Origin: DAIPXZ01 sp036782995
Lineage (GTDB): Bacteria; Bacillota; Clostridia; Saccharofermentanales; Saccharofermentanaceae
Direction of reading: 5' to 3'
Assembly: GCA_036782995.1 (NCBI GenBank)
Contig: DAIPXZ010000001.1
Location: 124,001 to 188,000, forward strand
Length of the DNA stretch: 64,000 nucleotides
Below, one piece after another: positions 9,101 to 17,327 of the stretch (the stretch's first letter is position 1; each line of letters starts with the position of its first letter). The notes below the pieces were generated by a model. It did no database searches. It was not told the DNA's origin and was given only the letters and a program-made list of their open reading frames with translations. A program made the position numbers and the translations under genes.

Positions 9101-9713
9101 ATTCAGCCAATGCTTCGTAGTCTACGAGCTCTGCAAAATCGTCGTAATCGATGACTTCAACCTTTTGGATTTCGTGAGATGTACGGAATCCATCAAAGAA
9201 GTGGAGGAAAGGAACGCGGCCCTTGATTGCAGAAAGGTGAGCGACAGCAGCCAAGTCAGCTACTTCTTGCACACTGTTCGAGCAAAGGAATGCGAATCCG
9301 GTTTGACGGCAAGCCATAACGTCTGCATGGTCACCGAAGATAGAAAGTGCATGTGCAGCAAGTGCACGAGCAGTAACGTGGAATACGCAAGGCAACAACT
9401 CACCAGAGATCTTATACATATTCGGAATCATCAAAAGCAAACCCTGGGATGCTGTATATGTTGTAGTTAAAGCACCAGTCGCAAGCGAACCGTGAACCGC
9501 ACCAGCAGCACCTCCTTCAGATTGCATCTCGACAATATTTACTGTTTGCCCGAAGATGTTTTTCCTTCCTTGTTGTGCCCATTGGTCTGTGTAGTCAGCC
9601 ATAGGCGACGATGGTGTAATCGGGAAGATGCCAGCACATTCCGTAAATGCATACGAGGAATAAGCCGCAGCCGTATTACCGTCCATGGTCATTTTCTTGA
9701 GTTCTCTTGCCAT
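6180..9713 (-). CDS. nifJ: Pyruvate:ferredoxin (flavodoxin) oxidoreductase
   Basis: Oxidises pyruvate and CoA to acetyl-CoA and CO2 while reducing ferredoxin, which Rnf can re-oxidise. The 1177 residues form the full homodimeric type. Seen in order: N-terminal substrate-binding domain starting MTMDGNTAAAYSSYAFTE, domain II and III, the two-cluster ferredoxin segment (CIQCNQCSLVCPHA near residue 690, CTGCATCITVCPS near 745), and the thiamine-diphosphate domain with the cluster motif CAGCGET near 810 and GDGWSYDIGYGG near 970. AAGGAG lies 7 bases before the ATG. It is flanked by terminators on both sides and has its own promoter. The symbol nifJ follows common usage; por or pfor would serve equally. 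Confidence 0.97.
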   Translation of the reverse strand: MARELKKMTMDGNTAAAYSSYAFTECAGIFPITPSSPMADYTDQWAQQGRKNIFGQTVNIVEMQSEGGAAGAVHGSLATGALTTTYTASQGLLLMIPNMYKISGELLPCVFHVTARALAAHALSIFGDHADVMACRQTGFAFLCSNSVQEVADLAAVAHLSAIKGRVPFLHFFDGFRTSHEIQKVEVIDYDDFAELVDYEALAEFRKNALSPNHPTLRGTAQNPDIYFQAREAANPFYLALPEIVEYYMDKINEIRGTNYKLFNYYGAADADRIIIAMGSVDETVEETVDFLTARGEKVGLLKVHLYRPFSTEKFLAAIPASVKSIAVLDRTKEPGAHGEPLFLDICAAYAGVKNAPCIIGGRFGLGSKDTTPDMILAVYKELAKESPKKQFTLGIIDDVTNLSLSIDESIDVASADTISARFWGLGADGTVGANKNSIKIIGDHTDMFAQAYFSYDSKKSGGVTISDLRFGKTPIRSTYLVNKADFVACHNQSYVTKYDMLSTLKPNGTFLLNTQWTKEEIDANLPGSMKRYLANNNIKFYTIDAVAKAKEIGLGGRINTICQAAFFKLANIIPVDDAVTYMKKAALKSYGKKGDDIVNMNYAAIEAGVDAVVAYEIPASWATAADVAVAKKEVPAFIADVVEVMNAQQGEKLPVSAFVGREDGTFPQGTAQYEKRGVAVEIPVWDATKCIQCNQCSLVCPHAAIRPFLLDEKEAAGASFEMKPGMRGYEQFKFRMQVSALDCTGCATCITVCPSKEKALTMKPLKDNMQDADNWEYCMSLSHKENPADKKTVKGSQFEQPLFEFSGACAGCGETAYAKLLTQLFGDRMQISNATGCSSIWGGSAPSMPYTTNYKGYGPAWANSLFEDNAEHGLGMHLGAKQLRNRVKNELGDLVAKIDDASIKGAADAWNENFSNGEKTREVSDNLASALRAYNGNDAEVKKMIDSILSYENYFAKRSQWIIGGDGWSYDIGYGGVDHVLASGEDVNILVLDTEVYSNTGGQASKSTPQAAVAQFAAGGKAIKKKDLGMMAMSYGYVYVAQVAMGASQAQTLKAFAEAEAYPGPSLVICYAPCINHGIKSGMSSVQLHEKEAVTCGYWHLYRFNPSLKAEGKNPFTLDSKDPTGDFMAFLKSEVRYNSLYKKYPAEVVDGLFEKNHQDAIERLASYKKMAADIEV

Positions 9714-9801
9714 ACAGTTTCTCCTTTTGTATTAGATTAATCACATAATGATTGGTATTGAAAAGGTGTTTGTCGTGTGTAAGCACACAGCAAGCGCATA
9801 T

Positions 9802-9810
9802 ATTATATCA
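9802..9810 (-). promoter_or_regulatory. Extended -10 promoter of the pyruvate:ferredoxin oxidoreductase gene
   Basis: Minus-strand TGATATAAT, a perfect extended -10 element, begins 10 bases after the T run of the gpmI terminator. It predicts a leader of about 80 bases, which contains a small hairpin (GTGTG-CTTA-CACAC). No consensus -35 box is visible. Confidence 0.65.
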
Positions 9811-9820
9811 CAGCAGTAAC

Positions 9821-9863
9821 AAAAAGACGGCTCTTTTCGTGTGAAACACGTAAAAAAACCGTC
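9821..9863 (-). terminator. Terminator of gpmI
   Basis: Minus strand: GACGG pairs with CCGTC, a T/A-rich middle part pairs next, and an inner CGTGT-TTC-ACACG closes the hairpin; TTTTT follows directly. It starts 50 bases after the gpmI stop. Confidence 0.85.
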
Positions 9864-9913
9864 ATATTTGATTATGTTTTATGTGAATTTAGACGAAGTA
9901 AAATTGGAAAGCT

Positions 9914-11542
9914 TTACTTCATCTTTATCATCGGTTTCTCCCAAGATGCAAGAGGCTCTACACCCAAGAGCATGCTGATGGTTGCCGCAATGTTTGCAAG
10001 GCCGTAATCATCAGCAGGGATTACTTCATACTTATCCTTGTTCTCGGTGTTGTCGTAGAAGATGCAAGGAACTTGATTTAATGTGTGACTGGTCTTTGCC
10101 TTGATTCTTCCGTCCTTATCCGCCTTCGGCTCACCAGCCTTGGAAAGCTCGTACATTTCTTCGGCATTTCCGTGGTCTGCTGTAATAATGGCCATACCGC
10201 CAACTGCATCAATTGCAGGCAAAATACGTTTCAATGCAATATCAACGGATTCAACGCCAATGATAGTTGATTCGAGAACACCCGTGTGACCGACCATGTC
10301 ACCATTCGGGAAATTAACACGCATGAAGGGTTGCTTATTTGCAAGAATCTTCTCAATAAGGCAATCCGTTATTTCTGCGGACTTCATCCAAGGACGCTGT
10401 TCGAAAGGAATAACATCAGAAGGAATCTCAATATACTCTTCCAAATCATCATTGAATTTCGACGAACGGTTTCCGTTGAAGAAATATGTAACGTGACCAA
10501 ATTTCTGTGTCTCGGAAAGAGCTAATTGTGCGATACCCTTGCCAGCGAGAAGTTCGCCCAAGGTATTGCGGATAACTGGTGGAGATACCAAGAATTTTTT
10601 CGGAATGTGAAGGTCTCCGTCATATTCGAGCATGCCTGCGTAGTTTACCTGCGGAACGCGGATTCTATCAAACTTGTCGAACGAAGCGTCGCTTTCGAAT
10701 GCAATGGTCAATTCCTGTGCGCGGTCACCACGGAAGTTAAAGAGGATTACGCTGTCGCCATCTTCAATCGTGCCCACAGCCTTTCCGTTCTCCTGAATGA
10801 CAAATGCAGGAAGGTCTTGGTCAATAACGTTAGTGATTTCGCTGCGGAATGTCTCAATGGCTTCCTTTGCAGATGCAAAACCTCTTCCCTCGCCCAAAAC
10901 GTGAGTCTTCCAGCCTTCTTCAACCATGGCCCAGTTAGCGCCATAACGATCCATCGTAATTTTCATACGGCCACCGCCGGATGCAATGCGGTAATCGTGG
11001 GTAGCATCGCTTAACGAAGCAAGCTTCTCTTCCAATTGGTCAACGTATTGAAGCGCGGACGTCTCGCCGACATCACGACCATCTAAAAGAATGTGAATAC
11101 GAACCTTGGCTACGCCTTCTTCTTTTGCTTCATCAAGCATACAAAGCAAATGATTGATATGAGAGTGAACATTACCATCTGATAAAAGACCGATGAAATG
11201 GAGCGTGCCGCCATTCTTTGCGCCGTCAACCATGGTTTTCCAAACTTCGTTTTGGTACATGGATTTTGATGCCAATGATTCGGATACAAGTTTTGCACCT
11301 TGGCTGTATATCTGTCCAGCACCGATGGCATTGTGTCCGACTTCGGAGTTGCCCATGTCATCATCGGTCGGAAGGCCGACTGCCGTACCATGTGCCTTTA
11401 GTTTCTGCATCGGATAATTCGACATGCAAGCGTCAAGGGTTTCTTTCTTGGCCTGTCTTACAGCGTTTCCGGTTTCGATTTCCTTAATTCCTACGCCGTC
11501 CATGATAATTAGAACAACTGGGCCTTTGTACGATATGCTCAT
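9914..11542 (-). CDS. gpmI: 2,3-bisphosphoglycerate-independent phosphoglycerate mutase
   Basis: Glycolytic interconversion of 3- and 2-phosphoglycerate in the cytosol, Mn2+-dependent. 542 residues, slightly longer than the usual 510. The alkaline-phosphatase fold motifs are present: IIMDGVG near residue 15 (metal Asp), MGNSEVGHNAIGAG with the catalytic Ser near 65, DGRDVGETSA near 152, FNFRGDRAQE near 268, and metal ligands in NGDMVGHTG and ITADHGNAEEM near the C-terminus. AAGGAG lies 7 bases before the ATG. It follows the VanW-family gene by 55 bases without a terminator between, so the two may share a transcript. Confidence 0.97.
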   Translation of the reverse strand: MSISYKGPVVLIIMDGVGIKEIETGNAVRQAKKETLDACMSNYPMQKLKAHGTAVGLPTDDDMGNSEVGHNAIGAGQIYSQGAKLVSESLASKSMYQNEVWKTMVDGAKNGGTLHFIGLLSDGNVHSHINHLLCMLDEAKEEGVAKVRIHILLDGRDVGETSALQYVDQLEEKLASLSDATHDYRIASGGGRMKITMDRYGANWAMVEEGWKTHVLGEGRGFASAKEAIETFRSEITNVIDQDLPAFVIQENGKAVGTIEDGDSVILFNFRGDRAQELTIAFESDASFDKFDRIRVPQVNYAGMLEYDGDLHIPKKFLVSPPVIRNTLGELLAGKGIAQLALSETQKFGHVTYFFNGNRSSKFNDDLEEYIEIPSDVIPFEQRPWMKSAEITDCLIEKILANKQPFMRVNFPNGDMVGHTGVLESTIIGVESVDIALKRILPAIDAVGGMAIITADHGNAEEMYELSKAGEPKADKDGRIKAKTSHTLNQVPCIFYDNTENKDKYEVIPADDYGLANIAATISMLLGVEPLASWEKPMIKMK

Positions 11543-11597
11543 GCGTTTCTCCTTTGTTTTCCTTCAATATTAAGTAGCTTGAATAAAAGACTAAATC

Positions 11598-13208
11598 TTA
11601 TGTTTCAGCTGGCGGTGTTACCGGATCAGGTGTTGGTACGGCCGGATCAGGTGTTGGCACGGCCGGAGTCGGAATTATGACAGTACCTGTTGTCGGATCC
11701 ATAGTAAGAATCGAGCCATCCGCGGCCAATACGCCGACACGGACACGTTGGTTAATCATGCGATAATTGCTACTAAATGCGAGAACACGATCGATTTCGT
11801 TACCCTGTGCATCGTAATATACCTTGTATGCCGAAGCATTAATCGCACTGTGTGCATTACGGTCTGTTTGGGTGGTGCCAACAGCCAGGGTCGGGTCAGC
11901 AACATATTCGACAACCGTTGATGGTGTTACACTGTTTACGACGCCGATAAGATCGATGGTCACACCATCCTCAAGTGGTCTGCCATATACTTCCACTGTG
12001 ACCTTTCGGTCGGCATAATATGCATGAAGTGCAATCGGATATTCCGTATTATTGGTAAATTGGAAATTTGCACCGCCCCATGTAACGGTAGCATCCGTTC
12101 CGGTATCTACGTAGCTGCTCGGCCAAGAATGTGGATTGCGCTCGTCCACTTGCAAATCAGCCTTTACGACACTGTGGAAAATCATGGTATTTGCTTGGCA
12201 AATTCCGCCGCCGAGTTCCTGACGGAGCGCGCCATCAAAAATACCACCGGCTTCACGGAAACCTGCTTCCGATGTGCGTTGTCCGATATAGTCATTGAAG
12301 TTGAAGGACTCACCTGGTTGAAGGACTAATCCGTCAATCTTTTGGCAAATCAGATTAATATTATGGTTACGATCATCATCGCTGGTCGTTGTCGAGGTCG
12401 AGGAAGAGATTAATCCAAGATAGTTTTGCAATTCTTCTTTGGATTCGTTTGGATACGTAATATCCGCTTCAACCGTAATAGTCGCGTCATATTGACTGTT
12501 GTCCAATGCCGCTTTTACGTCTTCGATTGCTTTGTCCGTATTGATATCGCAGCCAATTTGCGATTCTTCGATGATAAAACTCAGTGTGACGAGATCAAAT
12601 CCGCTCGCATACGCCTCTACGACTTCTGTGTTCAGGGGATCAAGAGTCGCATGTACGATTTCAGCAACCTTTTCAGTAGATGCTGTATATGCCGAGGTGA
12701 ATTCCTTCGGAGTAGCCTTAAGGGCTTCTATGGTATTCATACGTTCCGCTAATGCATCCGCTTCATCGGTAAGCGTGCTGGAACGACCATAGTTATAGGC
12801 TGCATCTACAATTTCATCAATATTGGATGTTAATGTGATTCCTTCCGGATCCAACGGGTAGTTTTGTCCTTCCAATGACAACACAATATGCAACAATTCC
12901 GTGCTACTTATCGATGTGGAATCTGCCATAAGCGACTTCACTTCGTCAAGCGATTTGCCGGATACATCTATACCATTAATGATAATGCCTTGATAGAAAG
13001 TATCAACGTCCAACGCCTCTTTCATCTCCGAAATATTCATCTCGGTTTCGGAACCGTCAGCCAATGCTATCGTTCTCTTCTCCTCTACCAGGTTCGGAAG
13101 CAAGAAGATGATACCACATACAATTGCGGCCGCCACGACTACGCCAGCAATAATTCCAATCACCAACGGGGCCTTGTTCTTTTTTTTCTTCGTAGCATTT
13201 TTCTTCAT
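11598..13208 (-). CDS. VanW-family membrane-anchored envelope protein
   Basis: 536 residues. A lysine-rich N-terminus precedes a single membrane helix (about residues 14-38). The extracellular part has a peptidoglycan-binding-4-like region (about 60-270) and then a VanW domain (about 280-410) with the markers LQPGESFNFNDYIGQRT, GGGICQ, HSWPSSY and FTNNTEYPI. A beta-rich, G5-like segment follows, then a Pro/Thr tail with TPDP repeats. VanW domains occur with peptidoglycan-related modules, but their function is not established; vancomycin resistance should not be inferred. The start at 13208 has GAGGG about 8 bases upstream; an upstream in-frame ATG at 13232 lacks one. Confidence 0.88.
   Translation of the reverse strand: MKKNATKKKKNKAPLVIGIIAGVVVAAAIVCGIIFLLPNLVEEKRTIALADGSETEMNISEMKEALDVDTFYQGIIINGIDVSGKSLDEVKSLMADSTSISSTELLHIVLSLEGQNYPLDPEGITLTSNIDEIVDAAYNYGRSSTLTDEADALAERMNTIEALKATPKEFTSAYTASTEKVAEIVHATLDPLNTEVVEAYASGFDLVTLSFIIEESQIGCDINTDKAIEDVKAALDNSQYDATITVEADITYPNESKEELQNYLGLISSSTSTTTSDDDRNHNINLICQKIDGLVLQPGESFNFNDYIGQRTSEAGFREAGGIFDGALRQELGGGICQANTMIFHSVVKADLQVDERNPHSWPSSYVDTGTDATVTWGGANFQFTNNTEYPIALHAYYADRKVTVEVYGRPLEDGVTIDLIGVVNSVTPSTVVEYVADPTLAVGTTQTDRNAHSAINASAYKVYYDAQGNEIDRVLAFSSNYRMINQRVRVGVLAADGSILTMDPTTGTVIIPTPAVPTPDPAVPTPDPVTPPAET
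11621..11662. repeat. 21-bp tandem repeat in the VanW-protein tail
   Basis: Two adjacent copies (11621-11641 and 11642-11662) of CCGGATCAGGTGTTGGyACGG differ at one base; a third unit diverges after CCGGA. They encode the TPDPAVP repeats of the proline-rich C-terminus, a likely wall-spanning or flexible spacer. Confidence 0.8.
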
Positions 13209-13385
13209 GATTTTACCCTCAATATTTATCATCGTTTTGCGAAAAAAACAAATTTACGCACATATAGAAGGGTACTATAGTTGGGCGGGAGTTTCAACCC
13301 GAAATCGTGACCCAAGTGCACCAAAATCAGCAGAAAAAACATTTTCTTTTTCGTGATACTGGCTGATTTTTCTTCGCTAATGACG

Positions 13386-13391
13386 TATAAT
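13386..13391 (+). promoter_or_regulatory. Putative -10 box for the sugar-transferase gene
   Basis: A perfect TATAAT lies 54 bases before the ATG at 13445 and downstream of a T/A-rich stretch. The -35 region is poor, so the assignment is tentative. Confidence 0.4.
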
Positions 13392-13444
13392 AACTAAGAC
13401 TTCGCTGGGCGAAATGAGGGAATCCGATCGGTAAGGAGATATAA

Positions 13445-14911
13445 ATGTCTGTATCACATCGCTTTTCATCCACACACACCTTTAAAATAGCTTTCTTTTT
13501 CGTTTTGGTGTTGCTTGTGAATTTGTCGTATGTTCTTTCCTTTCTGATTCTGTTCGGAGTGAATTTTATTGACATGCCACAAGATAACTTTCGGGCATAT
13601 ATTAATCTAATTCCAATTATTTCCATATCGGCATTGCTTCTAGCAGATTTTTTGCAGTTTGCGAGGTTTTTCCGAAAGACATCTTGGGATATATTGTCGC
13701 AATCGTTCAAATTTGTCTTTATACAAACGTTGGTGTCGACGACGGCGAAGGACTTATTGGAGCAACGAGCGTTACCTCGTAGTGTTCTGCTTTTCAGCGC
13801 CATATTGATGTTTGCTATGCTCACCTTGAGCTCTGCACTTTGTATGAAGATTAGCAAGCGTCTATATAAACAAAACAGCTTGGTCATTATTGGCAGTTCT
13901 CTTGCACATGCCAATGCGATGCGAGATAAGATTCTACCTTATCTCGAACAATACGATTTAAAACTGACACACTCGCTGATTTATACGGATCGCTTAGGCA
14001 TTCGAGCCGCTATCCGTGAGCAATCCGAGGTTTTTATCAGCCCAGATGTACCAGACGAGATGAAGTCAGAGATTATTCTCCAATGTGCCAAAACGAATAC
14101 GGTCGCCTATTTGGTGCCGCAATTCTACGAAATTGCTCTCTACCAGTCACGACTTCTTAATATTAACGACTTAATGGTCTTTATGCTCGACCGTATGGGA
14201 TTAACTTTCGAACAACGCTTGTTGAAGCGGACATTTGACATTATCGTGTCCGTGCTGGCATTGATCATCTCATCACCTATTTTGCTTGTTTCTGCGATTG
14301 CCGTGAAATTATCAGATGGTGGTGATGTTTTCTTCCGGCAAAAAAGATACACAATCGATAAGAAACCCTATTACATCATTAAGCTACGAACGATGCATGA
14401 TAATGCGGAGAAAGCAACCGGCCCGGTTATTTCCGGCAAAAACGACCCGCGTGTAACCGCGGTCGGAAAGATTTTGCGGCGCACAAAGATTGACGAGCTG
14501 CCGCAATTCATTAATGTTTTGATGGGCGATATGAGTGTCGTCGGACCGCGTGCCGAACGCCCAGAGCTTATCTCGAATTTCGAAAAAACCACACCTGATT
14601 ATGTCGAGCGTTTCAGCGTAAAAGCTGGCATTACAGGACTCGCACAAGTCATGGGTAATTATGACTCAACTGCACAGGACAAGCTTCGCTATGACCTGCT
14701 TTACATCAAGAATTATTCCCTTTATGAGGATATAAAGATTATATTGCATACTGTACGTGCCATAGTTACGCCGAATCTGTATAACCGCACATTCCAGGAA
14801 AATCAAGAGGTTTACGCACCTGCAACGCGTGAGGAGATTCGCGAGGGACGCAAGCTTCGAAAGGAAGTCGAAGCGCAAAACAAGAGCAGAAAACATCATC
14901 CGGACGAGTAA
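13445..14911 (+). CDS. Polyprenyl-phosphate sugar-phosphate transferase (chain-initiating)
   Basis: Expected to transfer a sugar-1-phosphate from a nucleotide sugar to undecaprenyl phosphate, starting surface-glycan synthesis. 488 residues: four predicted membrane helices (within about 1-140), a Rossmann-like middle part, a fifth hydrophobic segment (about 265-285), then the bacterial sugar transferase domain. Catalytic-domain motifs are RTFDIIVS, FFRQKRY, KLRTMHDNAE, RRTKIDELPQFINVLMGDMSVVGPR and ITGLAQVMGNY, with the Asp-Glu pair of KIDELPQ. This is the layout of WbaP/WsaP/EpsE-type enzymes; the sugar (glucose, galactose or an N-acetyl sugar) cannot be told. AAGGAG sits 7 bases before the ATG. 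It is the only plus-strand gene at this end of the glycan locus. Confidence 0.92.
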   Translation: MSVSHRFSSTHTFKIAFFFVLVLLVNLSYVLSFLILFGVNFIDMPQDNFRAYINLIPIISISALLLADFLQFARFFRKTSWDILSQSFKFVFIQTLVSTTAKDLLEQRALPRSVLLFSAILMFAMLTLSSALCMKISKRLYKQNSLVIIGSSLAHANAMRDKILPYLEQYDLKLTHSLIYTDRLGIRAAIREQSEVFISPDVPDEMKSEIILQCAKTNTVAYLVPQFYEIALYQSRLLNINDLMVFMLDRMGLTFEQRLLKRTFDIIVSVLALIISSPILLVSAIAVKLSDGGDVFFRQKRYTIDKKPYYIIKLRTMHDNAEKATGPVISGKNDPRVTAVGKILRRTKIDELPQFINVLMGDMSVVGPRAERPELISNFEKTTPDYVERFSVKAGITGLAQVMGNYDSTAQDKLRYDLLYIKNYSLYEDIKIILHTVRAIVTPNLYNRTFQENQEVYAPATREEIREGRKLRKEVEAQNKSRKHHPDE

Positions 14912-14941
14912 CCCGCTACGGACAAATGTATATCAACACAC

Positions 14942-14969
14942 AAAAAAGCCGCAACTTGCGGCTTTTTTT
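14942..14969. terminator. Bidirectional terminator between convergent genes
   Basis: AAAAAAGCCGC-AACTT-GCGGCTTTTTTT: a GC stem flanked by A and T runs, so it works in both directions. It separates the sugar-transferase gene (+) from the glycosyltransferase operon ending at 14993 (-). Confidence 0.92.
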
Positions 14970-14992
14970 GATGTAAAGTTGTGCGATACGTA

Positions 14993-16240
14993 TTATCTTT
15001 CATTCTCCGTAGCTTCCGTTTCGACGGGAGCATTCGACGATGCAACATATTCGATTAATCTCGCCAAACGAGCAATGATAATGTCCCATGAATAGTTATT
15101 AAACTGATAATAGCGGCCGTTCTTGCCCATCTCGATTGCTTCTTTTTCGTGCGACAAAAGATATTCCATGCATAATTTGAATTCTTTTTCATTGGTGAAG
15201 TAAAGACCGCCATTTGACCGAACACAATGATCCTTCAGCACTTCGCAATGACCAGACACCAAAACAGGCTTTTCAAGACGGAAAGCCTCTAAAACAACAA
15301 ACGACAGGCTCTCAAAGTGCGACGGTAATACGAGGAACTTAGATTCGACAATGGCTGCGTACTTGTCATTTTCGGACACAAACCCAAGCTGGATAATATC
15401 GTCACGTTCCGGAATTTCCATCGCTGGTTTGCCGATGAGTACGAGCGGAATCTTTTCTTTTCCAACGCTGACACGATCTTTATTGTATGCGTCCAGGTCG
15501 TCAAAGAGTTCCTGACAGCCCTTAGAAACATCGATACGACCAATGTAAACAATGTATTCTTCGGGAACTTGATTTCTTTCATGGAAGCCTTTGATGTCGA
15601 TATTTTCGGGGAGGTCGACACCGGCGCCGCCGATTTCATTGCGAATTTCACTATTTTCGAATTTTCCTTCGACGAAAGTGCGTTCCACACGAGTGTTGTA
15701 AAAAATCGCTTTCGGAGATTGGAAGATTTCTTCAAACATCGGAATGTATACGGGTGGTTCATCGTGCGCAGTGGAAATCAAGATGGCCTTCTCTGGCACG
15801 GCCTTCAGTCCCCAATAGGTCGAATAATATAGATAAGTCATGAAGACGAATGCTTCATAGTTGTCCTTGTTGGCTTGAATGGCTGCAATCAATGCCGGAG
15901 AATTAGGGCCTTGTTTTGCCATCCATTCATGCTGCAAATCAATATCGACGTTATTTATGTCTTCGGCCATGGCCTCATTCAATCGAACATAAACCTCCGT
16001 AAACACTTCTTGGTCACGGGGTTCGATGACTGGATAGCGAATAACACGCACGCCGTTCAGTTCTGTTTCGCCTTCTTCGTAGACGTTCTCCCACGTCGTG
16101 TAGTCGACGGCACAGGTGGTAAAAACCGTCACATCATAAAATGGAGTCAGTCTCTCCGCATAGTAGCGACATTCGAGTTCGGCGCCACCATTGACTTCCA
16201 TGCCGTATCTTTGTACGACGACTGCGATTTTCTTTTTCAT
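14993..16240 (-). CDS. GT4-family glycosyltransferase
   Basis: 415 residues, retaining GT-B fold. The N-terminal domain begins KIAVVVQRYGMEVNGGAE, the acceptor-side glycine loop. The C-terminal nucleotide-sugar domain has YIVYIGRIDVSKGCQELF, the donor site segment, and LVLPSHFESLSFVVLEAFRLEKPVLVS, where the E-x7-E pair of GT4 enzymes is kept. The start at 16240 has GAGGA 6 bases upstream; a longer frame would overlap the preceding gene. It is the last gene of the manC operon. Donor and linkage are unknown; a GDP-sugar is likely from the context. Confidence 0.88.
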   Translation of the reverse strand: MKKKIAVVVQRYGMEVNGGAELECRYYAERLTPFYDVTVFTTCAVDYTTWENVYEEGETELNGVRVIRYPVIEPRDQEVFTEVYVRLNEAMAEDINNVDIDLQHEWMAKQGPNSPALIAAIQANKDNYEAFVFMTYLYYSTYWGLKAVPEKAILISTAHDEPPVYIPMFEEIFQSPKAIFYNTRVERTFVEGKFENSEIRNEIGGAGVDLPENIDIKGFHERNQVPEEYIVYIGRIDVSKGCQELFDDLDAYNKDRVSVGKEKIPLVLIGKPAMEIPERDDIIQLGFVSENDKYAAIVESKFLVLPSHFESLSFVVLEAFRLEKPVLVSGHCEVLKDHCVRSNGGLYFTNEKEFKLCMEYLLSHEKEAIEMGKNGRYYQFNNYSWDIIIARLARLIEYVASSNAPVETEATENER

Positions 16241-16256
16241 AGTCATTCCTCGATTC

Positions 16257-17327
16257 TTATTGGATAAATGGAAGAAGAAGGTCTTTCCATTGCTTTTCGA
16301 TTTTTTCCGTTGCAAAACGAGCACATTCTTTTGATGCCGCTTGCGAAAGTGCCTCGCGCATTGTTGTGTCAGACAGCACTGTGTGTAATACAGCCGCTGT
16401 CTTAGCCGGGTCTTTTTCGGCAAGTAAAATACCGCCATCGCCCAATGTCTCCCCTACCGCAGTGTAATCTGCTGCCATGATGGGGAGTGCAAAATGCATC
16501 GCTTCGACAAGTGGGACACAGAACCCTTCGTGTTCACTCATGCAAAGGAAGATGTCAGCCGCATGATAACAAGCCAAAATGGCTTCGAAGGAACAGTGTC
16601 CCGTAAAGATGACATCTTCCGACAGTTGAAGTTCTTTTACCATGCCATGCAGCTTAGCGGAGTAAAGCTCCATGCCTTGCTCGTTGCCCGCCAGGATTAA
16701 CCGAGATTTCGGATTATAGGTGTGGTGGTATTCCGCAAACGTGCTGATAATATCTTCCTGGCATTTGTTCGGCGCAATACGTCCGACAAAAAGAATGTTC
16801 GTTTTTCCGTCCATTAAGCTGCGAAGCCATTTTGCGTCCGGCTTTCGATCGTAATCGGCAAAAGGAATAAGAATTGGGATAACTTTTGCCTCAGACGCAC
16901 CGGCAGCGACGAGTTCATCGGCGTTGTATTGTGAGTCAGCGACGGCGAGGTCTGCACGCTTAGCAATCGTAATCATTTGCTCTCGTGCTTGTTTGGTTAG
17001 TTCAACGGCTCCACCGTTATAGGGCAAGAAATATTTGCTTGGTGTGATGTTATGGTAGACCAAAACAATTTTGTTTTTTTGTTTTGCCACCCATTCGGTA
17101 ATTTCTGTGCCAGTAGAGAGATGATAAATCAAGATGTCGTCTTCGCTCATAAAGCTCGACAGGATGTCGAACGACTCCACCTTGCGTGCGAGTTTCGGGT
17201 GTATGTTTTGCGCAAAAATGCCCGTATTGACGCCGACAGATTGCAAAAGACGATCGATTGCCAATGTATCATTACCAACCGCATCTCCGAACGACATCGT
17301 AGGAAGTATTTGCCAAACGCTTCTCAT
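16257..17327 (-). CDS. GT4-family glycosyltransferase (tandem paralogue A)
   Basis: 356 residues, GT-B fold. Key blocks are FGDAVGNDT at the N-terminus, VYHNITPSKYF near residue 92, TNILFVGRIAPNKCQEDII near 190 (donor domain) and CMSEHEGFCVPLVEAMHFALPI near 280 with the E-x7-E motif. It is clearly related to the gene immediately upstream, sharing GDAVGN, YHNITP, DGKTNILFVGR and the SEHEGFCVPL blocks. The ATG overlaps the upstream stop (ATGA), so the pair is translationally coupled. It probably adds a mannose or rhamnose residue. Confidence 0.88.
   Translation of the reverse strand: MRSVWQILPTMSFGDAVGNDTLAIDRLLQSVGVNTGIFAQNIHPKLARKVESFDILSSFMSEDDILIYHLSTGTEITEWVAKQKNKIVLVYHNITPSKYFLPYNGGAVELTKQAREQMITIAKRADLAVADSQYNADELVAAGASEAKVIPILIPFADYDRKPDAKWLRSLMDGKTNILFVGRIAPNKCQEDIISTFAEYHHTYNPKSRLILAGNEQGMELYSAKLHGMVKELQLSEDVIFTGHCSFEAILACYHAADIFLCMSEHEGFCVPLVEAMHFALPIMAADYTAVGETLGDGGILLAEKDPAKTAAVLHTVLSDTTMREALSQAASKECARFATEKIEKQWKDLLLPFIQ

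Noticed and set aside
9714..9913. Riboswitch in the leader of the pyruvate:ferredoxin oxidoreductase gene
   Set aside because: Only an 80-base leader with one small stem is present; the strong hairpin nearby is the gpmI terminator, upstream of the promoter.
11598..13208. VanW gene as a vancomycin-resistance determinant
   Set aside because: No vanA/vanB ligase, vanH, vanX or VanRS genes are near. VanW domains are common in envelope proteins of susceptible Bacillota.
13327..13914. A 195-codon minus-strand frame overlapping the promoter and start of the sugar-transferase gene
   Set aside because: It covers the TATAAT box and the N-terminal membrane helices of a well-supported gene, and its product is a basic, Lys/Asn-rich sequence with no motif.
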